Source: Streptomyces sp. E2N166 (GTDB lineage: Bacteria; Actinomycetota; Actinomycetes; Streptomycetales; Streptomycetaceae). From it: a stretch of 57,887 bases of DNA. The DNA is taken from contig NZ_RAIF01000032.1 in assembly GCF_003671715.1 (NCBI RefSeq), forward strand, positions 1,876,632-1,934,518, given 5' to 3'. The notes beneath the pieces are model-generated. The model had not been told where the DNA came from and did not search any database. It was given only the letters and a program-made list of their open reading frames with translations. The translations under genes and the position numbers were made by a program. Of this stretch, positions 16,738-25,140 are shown one piece after another. Positions within the stretch are counted from its first letter, which is position 1; every line of letters starts with the position of its first letter.

Positions 16738-17385
16738 TCAGGAGTGCTGCGAGTCGTTGGCGCTGCGACCGTAGCGGGCGAGCATCGTCGTGACCGCCTC
16801 GTCGACCGCGCGACCGATGTCGGCAGGTGCGGGGCTCCAGTCGGCGAGCAGCATCCGCGGCCACAGGACGTAGTTGGCGATCATGCCGAGGAACTGGTTG
16901 GTGGCGCTCTCCGCGTCGGGTACCACCGCAGTGCCTGCGGCGTGCTGGGCCTCCAGGTAGTGCTGGACGGAGATGAAGTAGGGCAGCTTGCCCAGCTCGA
17001 ACTGAACCCGTCCCAGTTCCGGGAAGCGCGGCAGTTCGGCGATGACGATGCGGAAGAGGGCCGCCATCGCGGGTCGGCCGATCAGGTCGGCGTACTGGCG
17101 GCCGATGGAGCTCAGGCCGACGCGCAGGTCACCGGGCTGCCTCGCGGAGGCCGCCGGGTCCGGCCCGCCCTTCCAGTACTCGGTGACGATGGCTTCGAAG
17201 AGCGCTGCCTTGGTGGGGAACTGCTTGAACAACGTGGACTTCGAGACGACCGCTTCCTGGGCGATCTTCGCCAGCGAGGTCCCGTCATAGCCCCGTTCCA
17301 GGAACAGCTTCGTGGCCGCTGCGGTGATCGCCTCGCGCTTGCGCTGTGCGAGTCGTTGATGGTGCGCGGAGAGTCCTGCGGTCAT
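16738..17385 (-). CDS. TetR family transcriptional regulator
   Basis: A 215-residue repressor. The HTH is at about residues 15-60: REAITAAATKLFLERGYDGT, SLAKIAQEAVVSKSTLFKQF. It is followed by FPTKAALFEAIVTEY and a C-terminal ligand-binding domain of the TetR_C type. Start candidates are 17,385, 17,403 and 17,430; 17,385 places the HTH at the usual distance from the N-terminus. It is divergent from an SDR gene, and two near-identical palindromes occupy the 149-bp gap, so it most likely represses the SDR gene and itself. Confidence 0.9.
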   Translation of the reverse strand: MTAGLSAHHQRLAQRKREAITAAATKLFLERGYDGTSLAKIAQEAVVSKSTLFKQFPTKAALFEAIVTEYWKGGPDPAASARQPGDLRVGLSSIGRQYADLIGRPAMAALFRIVIAELPRFPELGRVQFELGKLPYFISVQHYLEAQHAAGTAVVPDAESATNQFLGMIANYVLWPRMLLADWSPAPADIGRAVDEAVTTMLARYGRSANDSQHS

Positions 17386-17408
17386 GGGCTCAGTATGACT
17401 CATCACGA

Positions 17409-17428
17409 GGCGAGTCACTTGACTCGCC
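17409..17428. promoter_or_regulatory. TetR operator 1
   Basis: Perfect dyad GGCGAGTCA-CT-TGACTCGCC, 20 bp, located 24 bp upstream of the TetR start. It overlaps the region where a TetR -35 would fall. Confidence 0.75.
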
Positions 17429-17457
17429 ACTGTGTAGATGTTTACGTGGCCGAAGAG

Positions 17458-17475
17458 GCGAGTCGCACGACTCGC
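17458..17475. promoter_or_regulatory. TetR operator 2
   Basis: Dyad GCGAGTCG-CA-CGACTCGC, 18 bp, centred 48 bp from operator 1 and 59 bp before the SDR start. It shares the half-site GCGAGTC with operator 1. Confidence 0.75.
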
Positions 17476-17534
17476 ATTCGGTCGGCGGGAGTACTCCCGG
17501 CCGGCGTCTCTCCGTTCCCGAAAGAGAAGTGCTC

Positions 17535-18293
17535 ATGGAGTCAGGCAGGATCGCGTTGGTGACCGGCGGCAATCGTGGGCTGGGCCGGGCTACGGCCCAG
17601 GCGCTGGCCCGGCACGGGCTGCGCGTCATCGTCACCTACCGCGGCGACGCGCAGGAGGCCGAGGAGACGGTCGAAATCGTTCAGGAATCCGGCGCCACGG
17701 CCGCCGCACTGCGGCTGGACATCAGCGACGTGGCCTCCTTTCCCGCCTTCGTCTCCCACCTGGCTGCGCAACTGGAGCGCTGGGATGCGACCCGGCTGGA
17801 TGTCCTGGTCAACAATGCCGGGATCGGGCTGTTCGGACCGTTGGAAGCGGTCACGGTCGACGACTTCGACGCGGTGATGGACACCAACGTGCGAGGCACG
17901 TTCTTCCTCATCCAGGCGCTCGCGCCCCTGCTGGCCGACGGGGGGCGGATCATCAACGTCTCCTCCTCCCTCAGCCGCCACACCAGTACCGGCACCTCGG
18001 TCTACTCGGCCTCCAAGGCGGCGGTCGAGGTCCTCAGCCGGACCTTGGCCCTGGAGCTGGGGGCGCGCAAGATCCGCGTCAACGCCATCGCGCCGGGGCC
18101 GACCGCCACCGACTTCAACGGCGGTGCGATGCGGGACGACGCGCGGATGCGCGAGGGCTTGGGCGCGCAGACCGCGCTCGGCCGCGTCGGTGAACCGCAG
18201 GAGATCGGCGACGCGATTGCCGCGCTCGCCTCCGAGGACCTGCGATGGGTCACCGCCCAGCGCCTCGAGGTGTCCGGCGGTGCCCTGTTGTAG
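17535..18293 (+). CDS. SDR family oxidoreductase
   Basis: A 252-residue classical short-chain dehydrogenase/reductase, cytoplasmic and NADP(H)-dependent in most relatives. Visible motifs are TGGNRGLG (10-17, cofactor binding), LDISD, NNAG (93-96), catalytic Ser in NVSSS (143-145) and YSASK (Y157, K161), with the C-terminal VSGGALL. The ATG at 17,535 follows AAAGAGAAG. The divergent TetR regulator and twin operators suggest induction by a small molecule that may be the enzyme's substrate. Confidence 0.92.
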   Translation: MESGRIALVTGGNRGLGRATAQALARHGLRVIVTYRGDAQEAEETVEIVQESGATAAALRLDISDVASFPAFVSHLAAQLERWDATRLDVLVNNAGIGLFGPLEAVTVDDFDAVMDTNVRGTFFLIQALAPLLADGGRIINVSSSLSRHTSTGTSVYSASKAAVEVLSRTLALELGARKIRVNAIAPGPTATDFNGGAMRDDARMREGLGAQTALGRVGEPQEIGDAIAALASEDLRWVTAQRLEVSGGALL

Positions 18294-18399
18294 GGCCCCC
18301 GCCCACACCGTGTGTCCCGCCCCTTACCCGGCAGGACCGGGAGATGTGTCAGGCGCGGTCCGCCCCGCGGGCCCGGTGGGCGGCATGGCGGGCCCCATC

Positions 18400-18620
18400 G
18401 GCCGACCGGCCCGGGGAACGGCCATCGGCTCGGGCCGGGTTCCAGGCGATGGGCCTTGCCGACCGGGTGGCGCACCAGTTCGCGGAGCATCCCCGTCCAG
18501 CGGCGGCGGGATCTCTACCGGGTGTGTGCCCAAGAGCAGCCGCAGCGTGGTGCCGTCGTCGAGGACGTCGTCGCGGCTGAGGGTGCAGATCCGGGACGGG
18601 GAACCTCCGTCTCCTCGCCT
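18400..18620 (-). pseudogene. Tyrosine-recombinase/integrase remnant
   Basis: Minus-strand frames encode SPSRICTLSRDDVLDDGTTL, then LRLLLGTHPVEIPPPLDG, and after a frame change near 18,490 MLRELVRHPVGKAH and a FPG-like element. This order (SRI, a DDG turn, LGxxPVxxPPP, LxxLV, WxFPG) resembles part of the C-terminal domain of actinobacterial tyrosine-type integrases. There is no intact frame and no catalytic Tyr. The assignment is by eye and tentative. Confidence 0.4.
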
Positions 18621-18930
18621 CCGGCCGCTGCCACGTCTGACGGCCGGGACGAGCGCGCGGGCGGGGCGGCTCGCCTGTGAGCGGGCCCTCCCCTTCCACG
18701 GGTTCCGGAAGTGTGACGCAGGTCATGCGGCGCATCCGAACCGCGTGAATCGGCCACTTCTGCGATAACCGAATATCGGACAGTCATCGCCCGTCCTTTG
18801 GGAGGTGCGAGTGTTTCCGACCCTTCTCCTCTGCAGTGCAGGTGTATCAACAAAGCTGCCTGCAATCCCATGGTGAAGTGAGTGACGGCGAGACGAGTCA
18901 TGTAACGGCCACCACGGAAACCGCAGGACT

Positions 18931-18936
18931 TAACGT
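18931..18936 (+). promoter_or_regulatory. -10 box of a leaderless promoter for the APC permease
   Basis: TAACGT followed by 7 nt and ATG 18,944. Confidence 0.45.
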
Positions 18937-18943
18937 CTTGTTC

Positions 18944-20503
18944 ATGACTCAGCTGGACGTGCGGCTGGAGGCCCCCGAGCCGGGCGACGGTGCCTCCGCC
19001 GAAGGTATGCGCGCCAAGGGCCTCAACGGGAATTCCGTAGGCCTGATGGGCAGTGCCGTCATCGGCGTCTCCACCGTGGCCCCGGTCTACTGCCTCACCT
19101 CCACGCTCGGCTCGACCGCCGGCGAGGTAGGGCCGCAGATGCCGGCGGTGTTCCTCGCCGGCTTCCTGCCGATGCTGCTCGTCGCCTTCGCCTACCGCGA
19201 GCTGAACAAGGCGATGCCCGACTGCGGCACGTCGTTCACCTGGACGGTGCAGGCGTTCGGTCCGCGCGTGGGATGGATGTGCGGCTGGGGCCTGGTGATC
19301 GCCACGATCATCGTGCTGTCGAACCTGGCCGGCGTGGCGACTTCGTACTTCTGGTTGCTTGCCGGAGAGATCACCGGGAGTGTCTCGGTGGCCGAACTGG
19401 ACGGCAACAAGGTCGTGCACATCGTGACCTGCCTCGCGCTGATCGCGATCGCCACGGTGATCAGCTATCGCGGGATGACGGCGACCAAGGGCCTGCAGTA
19501 CGCCTTGGTGGCGCTGCAACTCCTGGTGCTGGCAGTCTTCGTGGCAATGGCCTTCTCGAAGGCCGGAAGTGCTGGACTCCCCACCTCCGCCGACTTCTCC
19601 TGGTCGTGGCTCAACCCGTTCGCAGTCCAGTCGTTCGCCGCCTTCACGGCGGGCCTCTCGCTGTCGATCTTCATGTACTGGGGCTGGGACGCCTGTCTGA
19701 CGGCCAACGAGGAGACCAGCGGCAGCAGTCGTACGCCGGGCCGGGCCGCGCTCGTCGCCATGATCGTGCTCGTCGGTTCCTACCTGGCCACGGGCGTCGC
19801 CGCGCAGATGGCCGTGGGCTCGGGTGACCAGGGCCTCGGACTCGCCAACCCCGACACGTCGGACAACGTCTTCGCCGCGCTCGCCGGCCCCGTGATGGGC
19901 CCGGGTCTCGGCGTCCTGCTGTTCGTCGCGGTCCTCGCGTCGGCGGCGGCGAGCCTGCAGACGACGTTCATCCCCGTCGCCCGAACGGTCCTGGCCATGT
20001 CGACCTACGAGGCACTGCCCGCCTCCTACGCCCGGGTCCACCCGCGTTTTCGAACCCCGGGCCGTGCCACGGTCACCGCGGGCATCGCCACGGGCGTCTT
20101 CTACACGGTGATGACGCTGGTCAGTGAGCACGTCCTGGTCGACACGATCTACGCGCTCGGCCTGATGATCTGCTTCTACTACGCGCTGACGGCCTTCGCC
20201 TGCGCCTGGTACTTCCGCGCCGACCTGCTGAGGTCCGGGCGCGACCTGATGTTCAAGGGGCTCTTCCCGGTCGTCGGCGGCGGCCTGCTCGCGGCCGTCT
20301 TCGTCAAGACGCTGGCCGACATGTGGGACCCCGCATACGGCAGCGGATCGTCCGTCCTCGGGGTCGGATCGGTCTTCGTGATCGGCGTGGGGCTGCTCGC
20401 ACTCGGTGTGGTGATCATGTGCGTGATGCGCCGGCGCAGCCCCGCCTTCTTCCGCGGCGAGGTGCTCACCCGGTCGACTCCCGCCCTGATCGCGGAGGAC
20501 TGA
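18944..20503 (+). CDS. APC family amino acid permease
   Basis: A 519-residue polytopic transporter with about 12 membrane segments. The first segment region GLMGSAVIGVSTVAPVYCLT corresponds to the APC substrate loop. Later blocks such as FAYRELNKAMPDCGTSFTW and MYWGWDACLTANEETSGSSR match amino acid permeases. The open frame extends back to 18,836, but the ATG at 18,944 is preferred because of the leaderless -10 box and because the extra residues are not family-like. Substrate unknown. It is unrelated in operon structure to the permease at 2.8 kb and is probably a single transcription unit. Confidence 0.88.
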   Translation: MTQLDVRLEAPEPGDGASAEGMRAKGLNGNSVGLMGSAVIGVSTVAPVYCLTSTLGSTAGEVGPQMPAVFLAGFLPMLLVAFAYRELNKAMPDCGTSFTWTVQAFGPRVGWMCGWGLVIATIIVLSNLAGVATSYFWLLAGEITGSVSVAELDGNKVVHIVTCLALIAIATVISYRGMTATKGLQYALVALQLLVLAVFVAMAFSKAGSAGLPTSADFSWSWLNPFAVQSFAAFTAGLSLSIFMYWGWDACLTANEETSGSSRTPGRAALVAMIVLVGSYLATGVAAQMAVGSGDQGLGLANPDTSDNVFAALAGPVMGPGLGVLLFVAVLASAAASLQTTFIPVARTVLAMSTYEALPASYARVHPRFRTPGRATVTAGIATGVFYTVMTLVSEHVLVDTIYALGLMICFYYALTAFACAWYFRADLLRSGRDLMFKGLFPVVGGGLLAAVFVKTLADMWDPAYGSGSSVLGVGSVFVIGVGLLALGVVIMCVMRRRSPAFFRGEVLTRSTPALIAED

Positions 20504-20609
20504 GACGCCGGGGCGGGCCGCGGCGGACCTCGGCGCCCGCACTCTTGAACAATTCTCAGCTTTCCTGATGTGATCTGCGGCACTGTCGACCGACCGTGCC
20601 GGAGGCCCC

Positions 20610-22013
20610 ATGTACCGCCGTCTGTGCGCCGCGCTCGTCTGCATCATCCTGCTGTCCACCGGAACCGCTCACGCGAAGGCCGCCGTCGAGGACCACGGGG
20701 ACCCGCCCCCCGGCATACCCCGGCTCACGGACGACCGGGGCCGCGTCCTGACCCTGCGCGGCTGGAACGTCGAGGACAAGACCCACCGCGGCGAGGCCGC
20801 TCTGTCCGCGATCGGCGAGCGTCACTTCCGGGACCTGCGGGCCCGGGGCTTCAACTTCGCGCGGCTGCTGGTCTTCTGGGACGACCTCGAACCCGAGCGG
20901 GGCGGGTACAGCGAGAGGTACCTCCGCAGGATCGAGCGCGTCCTGGACTGGGCGCACAAGCACCGCGTCCACGTCCTGATCGACGCGCACCAGGACGTCT
21001 TCGGGCCCGCGTTCGGGCACCGCGGCATCCCCGAGTGGGCGACGAGGACCGACGGGCTGCCGTTCCGGCCGCACCCCGACGACTGGTTCGCCGAGTACTT
21101 CGAACCGGCCGTGCAGCGTGCCTTCACCCACCTCTACGAGGACCCGGACCTGCGGCGCGCGCAGGCGGACATGTGGCGGGTGCTGGCCGGACGCCTCGGG
21201 GACCATCCGGCCGTCCTCGGCTACGACCTGATCAACGAACCCATGGGCGAGATCGGGCAGGGCGAGGACCTGCCGACGGCGGCCCGGCGCATAGAGCGCG
21301 ATCAGCTCACCCCGCTGTACAACCGCCTCGCCGACGCCGTACGTTCCGTCGACGACGACTCCTGGATCTTCTTCGAACCGACCCCGATCGTGGGGGAGGG
21401 CGTCCCCACCGGTCTGGGCCGCATCGACGACCCGAAGGCCGTCTACGCGCCCCACTTCTACAACACGGCCATGGAGGCGGGCGCCGACTACGACCCTTCG
21501 GCCGCCTGGATCGAGGCGTACGAGTCCGCGGTGACCGTCTATCCGCGCCGGTACCGCGTTCCCGTCGTGGTGGGCGAGTGGGGCCCGCTCAACAACTCCC
21601 TGCCGAACATGGGGCGCTTCTACCGTGACGCCCTGTCGTCCCTGAACCGCTACGGCTCCGGTTGGGCGGGCTACGTGTGGTGCTACGGCGGAGGGTACTG
21701 CGCCGTCGACGCGGAGGGACGCTTCCGGACCAACAAGGAGCAAACCGCGGCGCCGTACGCCCCGGCGGTCGCCGGCCGGGTCACCGCCGAGGTCTACGAG
21801 CCGGGCGGCGGAGCCTTCCGGCTGTCGTACCGGGCCGGGCGCGGTGTCACCGAGATCTCCGTGCCGCCCCGGGCGGGCGGCTGGCGCATCGAGCTGACCG
21901 GCGCCCGCACGGCCACGCCGGTGCTGCCGTGGGACCGCGCGGCGATCGCGCGGGTGCGGGCGCGGCCCGGCGCGCATGTCACCGTCGTCGTGACTCCGCG
22001 CACACCACGATGA
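20610..22013 (+). CDS. Secreted glycoside hydrolase family 5 (endoglycoceramidase-like)
   Basis: A 467-residue exported glycosidase. The signal peptide (MYRRLCAALVCIILLSTGTA, cleavage near HA-KA) precedes a (beta/alpha)8 barrel. Motifs are LRGWNVEDKTH, LIDAHQDVFG, INEP with acid/base Glu 210, and VVGEWGP with nucleophile Glu 323. The C-terminal ~90 residues form a beta domain (FRLSYRAGRGVTEISVPPRA). DAHQDVFG and the domain order resemble endoglycoceramidases, so glycolipids or related glycosides are possible substrates; a general GH5 beta-glucanase role cannot be excluded. It is followed by a hairpin. Confidence 0.85.
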   Translation: MYRRLCAALVCIILLSTGTAHAKAAVEDHGDPPPGIPRLTDDRGRVLTLRGWNVEDKTHRGEAALSAIGERHFRDLRARGFNFARLLVFWDDLEPERGGYSERYLRRIERVLDWAHKHRVHVLIDAHQDVFGPAFGHRGIPEWATRTDGLPFRPHPDDWFAEYFEPAVQRAFTHLYEDPDLRRAQADMWRVLAGRLGDHPAVLGYDLINEPMGEIGQGEDLPTAARRIERDQLTPLYNRLADAVRSVDDDSWIFFEPTPIVGEGVPTGLGRIDDPKAVYAPHFYNTAMEAGADYDPSAAWIEAYESAVTVYPRRYRVPVVVGEWGPLNNSLPNMGRFYRDALSSLNRYGSGWAGYVWCYGGGYCAVDAEGRFRTNKEQTAAPYAPAVAGRVTAEVYEPGGGAFRLSYRAGRGVTEISVPPRAGGWRIELTGARTATPVLPWDRAAIARVRARPGAHVTVVVTPRTPR

Positions 22014-22053
22014 CCCGCGGGCGAACCGCGGACGGCTGCCGGCGAGCCGCGGG
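22014..22053 (+). terminator. Possible terminator after the GH5 gene
   Basis: Arms CCCGCGG (22,014-22,020) and CCGCGGG (22,047-22,053) flank a loop that contains further CCGCGG elements. Confidence 0.35.
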
Positions 22054-22152
22054 CGGGAAGCAAAGTTGAGCAGTTGTCTTGTTTCAAGCATTCCCACGTT
22101 GCCTACCGGTCAGTACAACCCCTGGTAACACCCGAACCCACCAGGAGGTGCA

Positions 22153-23685
22153 GTGAAGGGCAAACGGCACAGACGCCACTGGCTGACGGCCGCCGCCGCG
22201 GTGGCGGTGGTATGCGGATCCATCACCGCCGCCGCACCCGCGCAGGCCGCCCGGCCCGGCTCCGCCGAGTCCGTCTCCTCCGTACCGCTCTCCTCCGAAC
22301 TGGAGGCCATCCGCGCCGCCGAGGCCACCAAGCTCTACGGAAACCCGGCGGAACGACCTCTCGGCGACCGCAGGACCAGCCTGATCTCACTCGGCGACAG
22401 CGAGATCTCGGGGGAGGGAATCGGCACCTACGAACCCGGCACCAACGGCCCCGACAACTGGTGCCACCGCTCGCCGGACGCCGCCATCCACCGCACCGGG
22501 ATCCCCGCCGACCTCACGATCAACGTGTCGTGCTCCGGCGCGTACACCGGCAACATCCGTATCGGCGGCGCCAAGCAGTATGCCGACGAACTCGTGCAGA
22601 GCGACAGCCTCGCGATCAAGGCGCGCAACACCCGCGTCAAGATGGTGCTGTTGGTCGCCGGAGCCAACGACGACCTCCAGTTCGGCCCCGTCATGACCGA
22701 CTGCGTCACGCGCTACCTGCTCCTCCGGGGCCCCTGCGAATCCAAGTACGCCCCCGGCTGGCAGGACCGCGTCGACGCTCTCGTGCCCAAGGTCGAGCAG
22801 ACCGTGCGCGACCTGAAGAGCGTGATGAGGGACGCCGGTTACGCCGACGGCGACTACGAACTCGTCCTCATGGGCTACCCCAGCCCCATCGGCCCCGACT
22901 TCCGCGACAACCCGGCCTTCGCCGGTAAACTCGCCTGCGGCGGCCTGGGCTACGACTCCGACACCGTCTGGGGCCGCAACAGCGCGGTCCCCGCCTTCGA
23001 GCGCGGAATGCGCAAGGCCGCGGCCGACACCGGGGCCATCTACCTCGACAACTCACGGCTCTTCCACGGCCACGAGGTCTGCATGGAGGACACCTGGGCC
23101 CGGGGCGCCTACATCGACCTCTCCAAGCCCGGCATGCCGGACGAGAACTCCCTCCGCCAGTCCTTCCATCCCAACAGGCGCGGCCACGCCGCCTTCGCCT
23201 CCTGCCTCACGCAGCTGTACGCCTCGGGTGCCGACGAGGCGAGCTGCGCGGACGTCGACTCGTCCGGCAAACCGGTCCTCTTCCCGTACGCCTGGGACAC
23301 GGCCTACCGACCGCTGACGAACCGGGCGACCGGCACCTGTGTGGACGTCGACGCCGCCGAGAGCGCCGACGGCACCGGCGTCCTCGGCTGGGAGTGCCAC
23401 GGTGGCCGCAACCAGGGCTGGTGGTACGACCCGGATCGCGGCACCGTCCATACCGAGCTGACCCAGGACCGCTGCCTGGACGTCCCCGACGCCAGGTATC
23501 CGGCCGGCACGGGCCTGGTCCTGTGGAACTGCCACGGCGGGGCGCATCAGAAGTTCGTCCGTGACGGGGCCACGATCCGGCCGGCGTCCGCGCGAGGGCT
23601 CTGCCTCACCCTGGCCGGCCCGAGCGAGCCGCTGCGGATCCAGAACTGCGACGGCTCGGACAACCAGCACTTCACGGCCCTATGA
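22153..23685 (+). CDS. Secreted GDSL/SGNH esterase with C-terminal ricin-type lectin domain
   Basis: A 510-residue exported enzyme. After a twin-basic signal peptide (KGKRHRRHWLTAAAAVAVV, cleavage near AQA-AR) comes an SGNH hydrolase domain. Ser 83 lies in LGDSEISGEG, with the oxyanion Asn probably in AGANDD and the catalytic Asp/His pair probably in FHPNRRGH. Residues about 385-508 form a beta-trefoil lectin: repeats of ATGTCVDVD, GVLGWECHGGRNQGW and GLVLWNCHGGAHQKF with QxW-type spacing. It likely deacylates a carbohydrate or lipid and binds sugar. GTG start with AGGAGG. It overlaps the convergent YceI stop by 6 bp. Confidence 0.88.
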   Translation: MKGKRHRRHWLTAAAAVAVVCGSITAAAPAQAARPGSAESVSSVPLSSELEAIRAAEATKLYGNPAERPLGDRRTSLISLGDSEISGEGIGTYEPGTNGPDNWCHRSPDAAIHRTGIPADLTINVSCSGAYTGNIRIGGAKQYADELVQSDSLAIKARNTRVKMVLLVAGANDDLQFGPVMTDCVTRYLLLRGPCESKYAPGWQDRVDALVPKVEQTVRDLKSVMRDAGYADGDYELVLMGYPSPIGPDFRDNPAFAGKLACGGLGYDSDTVWGRNSAVPAFERGMRKAAADTGAIYLDNSRLFHGHEVCMEDTWARGAYIDLSKPGMPDENSLRQSFHPNRRGHAAFASCLTQLYASGADEASCADVDSSGKPVLFPYAWDTAYRPLTNRATGTCVDVDAAESADGTGVLGWECHGGRNQGWWYDPDRGTVHTELTQDRCLDVPDARYPAGTGLVLWNCHGGAHQKFVRDGATIRPASARGLCLTLAGPSEPLRIQNCDGSDNQHFTAL

Positions 23686-24333
23686 CGTCGACCGGACCGC
23701 GGAGATGTCGAACTGCAGCCGGACCTTCTCGCTCACCATCGTGCCGCCCGCCTTCAGGCGCTGGTTGTAGACCAGGCCCCACTCCGTACGGTCGATGGTG
23801 GTGGTGCCGTCGAAGCCGGCCCGCTCGGCGCCGAACGGATCCAGGACCGAGCCGAGGTAGTCGAGTTGCAGGTCGACGGGCCGGGTGACGTCGCGGATCG
23901 TCAGGTCCCCGGTCATGCGGAAGGTCTCACCGCCCTCGTGAACGGTGGAGGTGCTGCGGAAGACCATCTCCGGGTACCGGCCCACGTCGAAGAAGTCGCG
24001 GCCGACGAGGTGCGCGTCCCGCTGTTCCACGCCCGTGTCGACACTGGCGACCCGGATGACGAGGTCGGCCCGCGACTCGGAGGGCCGGGCTCCGTCGAAG
24101 TAGAGCATGCTGTCGTAGTCGGTGAAAGCCCCTCGCACCGTCGTGACCATCGCGTGCCGTACGGAGAAGCCGATGCGACTGTGCGGTCGGTCGATGGTCC
24201 ATCGCCCGGTCAGCGCGCGAAGCGCGGGGTCGAGCGCGACGCCCCGGGCCGCGGCCTCCGTGCCCGACACGCCGGTGTCGTCAGCCGGGTTCCGTTCGAT
24301 GACGGCGGTCTGGCGACGGCTGAAGATACCCAT
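23680..24333 (-). CDS. YceI family lipid-binding protein
   Basis: A 217-residue protein whose last ~175 residues form the YceI lipocalin-like barrel that binds polyisoprenoid-type lipids. Signatures are GRWTIDRPHSRIGFSVRHAM, VRGAFTDYDSMLYFDG, ASVDTGVEQRDAHLVGRDFF and the C-terminal EWGLVYNQRLKAGG. There is no signal peptide, so it is cytoplasmic, unlike the E. coli periplasmic protein. The ATG at 24,333 has GGGAAAGGG upstream. The isoprenoid-binding family is noteworthy given the prenyltransferase near 49 kb, but no direct link is visible. Confidence 0.88.
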   Translation of the reverse strand: MGIFSRRQTAVIERNPADDTGVSGTEAAARGVALDPALRALTGRWTIDRPHSRIGFSVRHAMVTTVRGAFTDYDSMLYFDGARPSESRADLVIRVASVDTGVEQRDAHLVGRDFFDVGRYPEMVFRSTSTVHEGGETFRMTGDLTIRDVTRPVDLQLDYLGSVLDPFGAERAGFDGTTTIDRTEWGLVYNQRLKAGGTMVSEKVRLQFDISAVRSTS

Positions 24334-24839
24334 GATCGTGAGCCCTTTCCCATCTGGTACTCCGTGCTATCACGGCGTCGCCGGGCACCGCCCAGCGAGA
24401 TGGGCCGCCTCGTCCGGGTTCCATGGGGTCGACCGCGAAGCTGCACAGGACCAACATAATGTGCTCGCTTCGCAGCGGCGGCCCGGTGCGGAAGAGGTCC
24501 CGCGGAGGGGGGCCGGCACTGGTCGGTGCGCCGTGCGCCGTGCGCCGTGCGCCGAGAACCGTGCGCCGAGAACCGAGGAGACCAGCGATACCCCTCTCCG
24601 TAAGCCTCGCGCGCCGCGTCGCGGCGCCCACCACGCCCGCGACGCTGCACGCCCGCACCGGCGAGCCGAGCGCGCCGCCCCGCCCGGGGCTTGACCGTCT
24701 GCTTCGGGCGCGGCGGGAAGCCCGATGGGGGAGTATGTGGCCGGCGGCGGCCCGGAGCGGTTGGCCGACGCGGACTCCGGCGCGGGTCCGGTCGGTGAGG
24801 CCGCGGCCATGCCGGTCGCCGCGCTCACCTCGCGACCGG
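24334..24839. other. Intergenic region with a short tandem repeat
   Basis: 506 bp with no recognisable gene. It holds the minisatellite at 24,526-24,574 and presumably the YceI promoter. Open frames here are arginine/alanine-rich and lack ribosome sites. Confidence 0.4.
24526..24574. repeat. Compound minisatellite
   Basis: Four direct copies of GTGCGCC (24,526-24,553) run into two 14-bp copies of GTGCGCCGAGAACC (24,547-24,560 and 24,561-24,574). Confidence 0.9.
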
Positions 24840-25076
24840 CTACTCGGCGGGGTCCTCTTCCGTCCGCCGGACGGCGCTCTTGACCTCGCTCTCGACGGCT
24901 TCCGCCGACTGGCCGCTGACCGTGGCGTGATCGGCGATCGCCGCCTGCGCGGCCCGGGCGGCCTCCTGCCAGGCCCGGTGCTGCACGTCGAACTCCTCGC
25001 CGTCGAGTCCGGCGAGGCGCGCACGCTGCTCTTCCGCCGCCCGCTCCAGGACGATCAGGTCATGGGGAAGGTCCAC
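24840..25076 (-). CDS. Small hypothetical helical protein (78 residues)
   Basis: The family is not recognised. The sequence is highly charged and alpha-helical (LIVLERAAEEQRARLAGLDG, then WQEAARAAQAAIADH), probably a helical hairpin or short coiled coil, without membrane segments. It starts at GTG 25,076; TAGCAT 7 nt upstream suggests a leaderless message. Codon use is typical for the genome. It lies 64 bp downstream of the snapalysin gene on the same strand but appears to have its own promoter. Confidence 0.7.
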   Translation of the reverse strand: MDLPHDLIVLERAAEEQRARLAGLDGEEFDVQHRAWQEAARAAQAAIADHATVSGQSAEAVESEVKSAVRRTEEDPAE

Positions 25077-25083
25077 GCCTTCG

Positions 25084-25089
25084 ATGCTA
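25084..25089 (-). promoter_or_regulatory. -10 box of a leaderless promoter
   Basis: TAGCAT on the minus strand, 7 nt before GTG 25,076. Confidence 0.5.
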
Positions 25090-25140
25090 GGCCCGGACCC
25101 GGCGGCGGCCCAGCGTCGACTCGCGGTCCCGTGCGCCCGG

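Larger units (their letters stand above)
18294..18943. other. Long intergenic region with an integrase remnant
   Basis: 650 bp between the SDR and the permease. Apart from the integrase-like fragment at 18,400-18,620 and a -10 box before the permease, no gene was recognised. Confidence 0.5.

Noticed and set aside
20541..20580. TTGAAC and TGATCT as promoter of the GH5 gene
   Set aside because: The spacing is 20 bp and the -10 is poor; not reliable enough to annotate.
18515..20659. 714-codon open frame on the minus strand
   Set aside because: It is the antisense of the APC permease gene; its Arg/His/Gln-rich low-complexity composition is typical of high-GC shadow frames.
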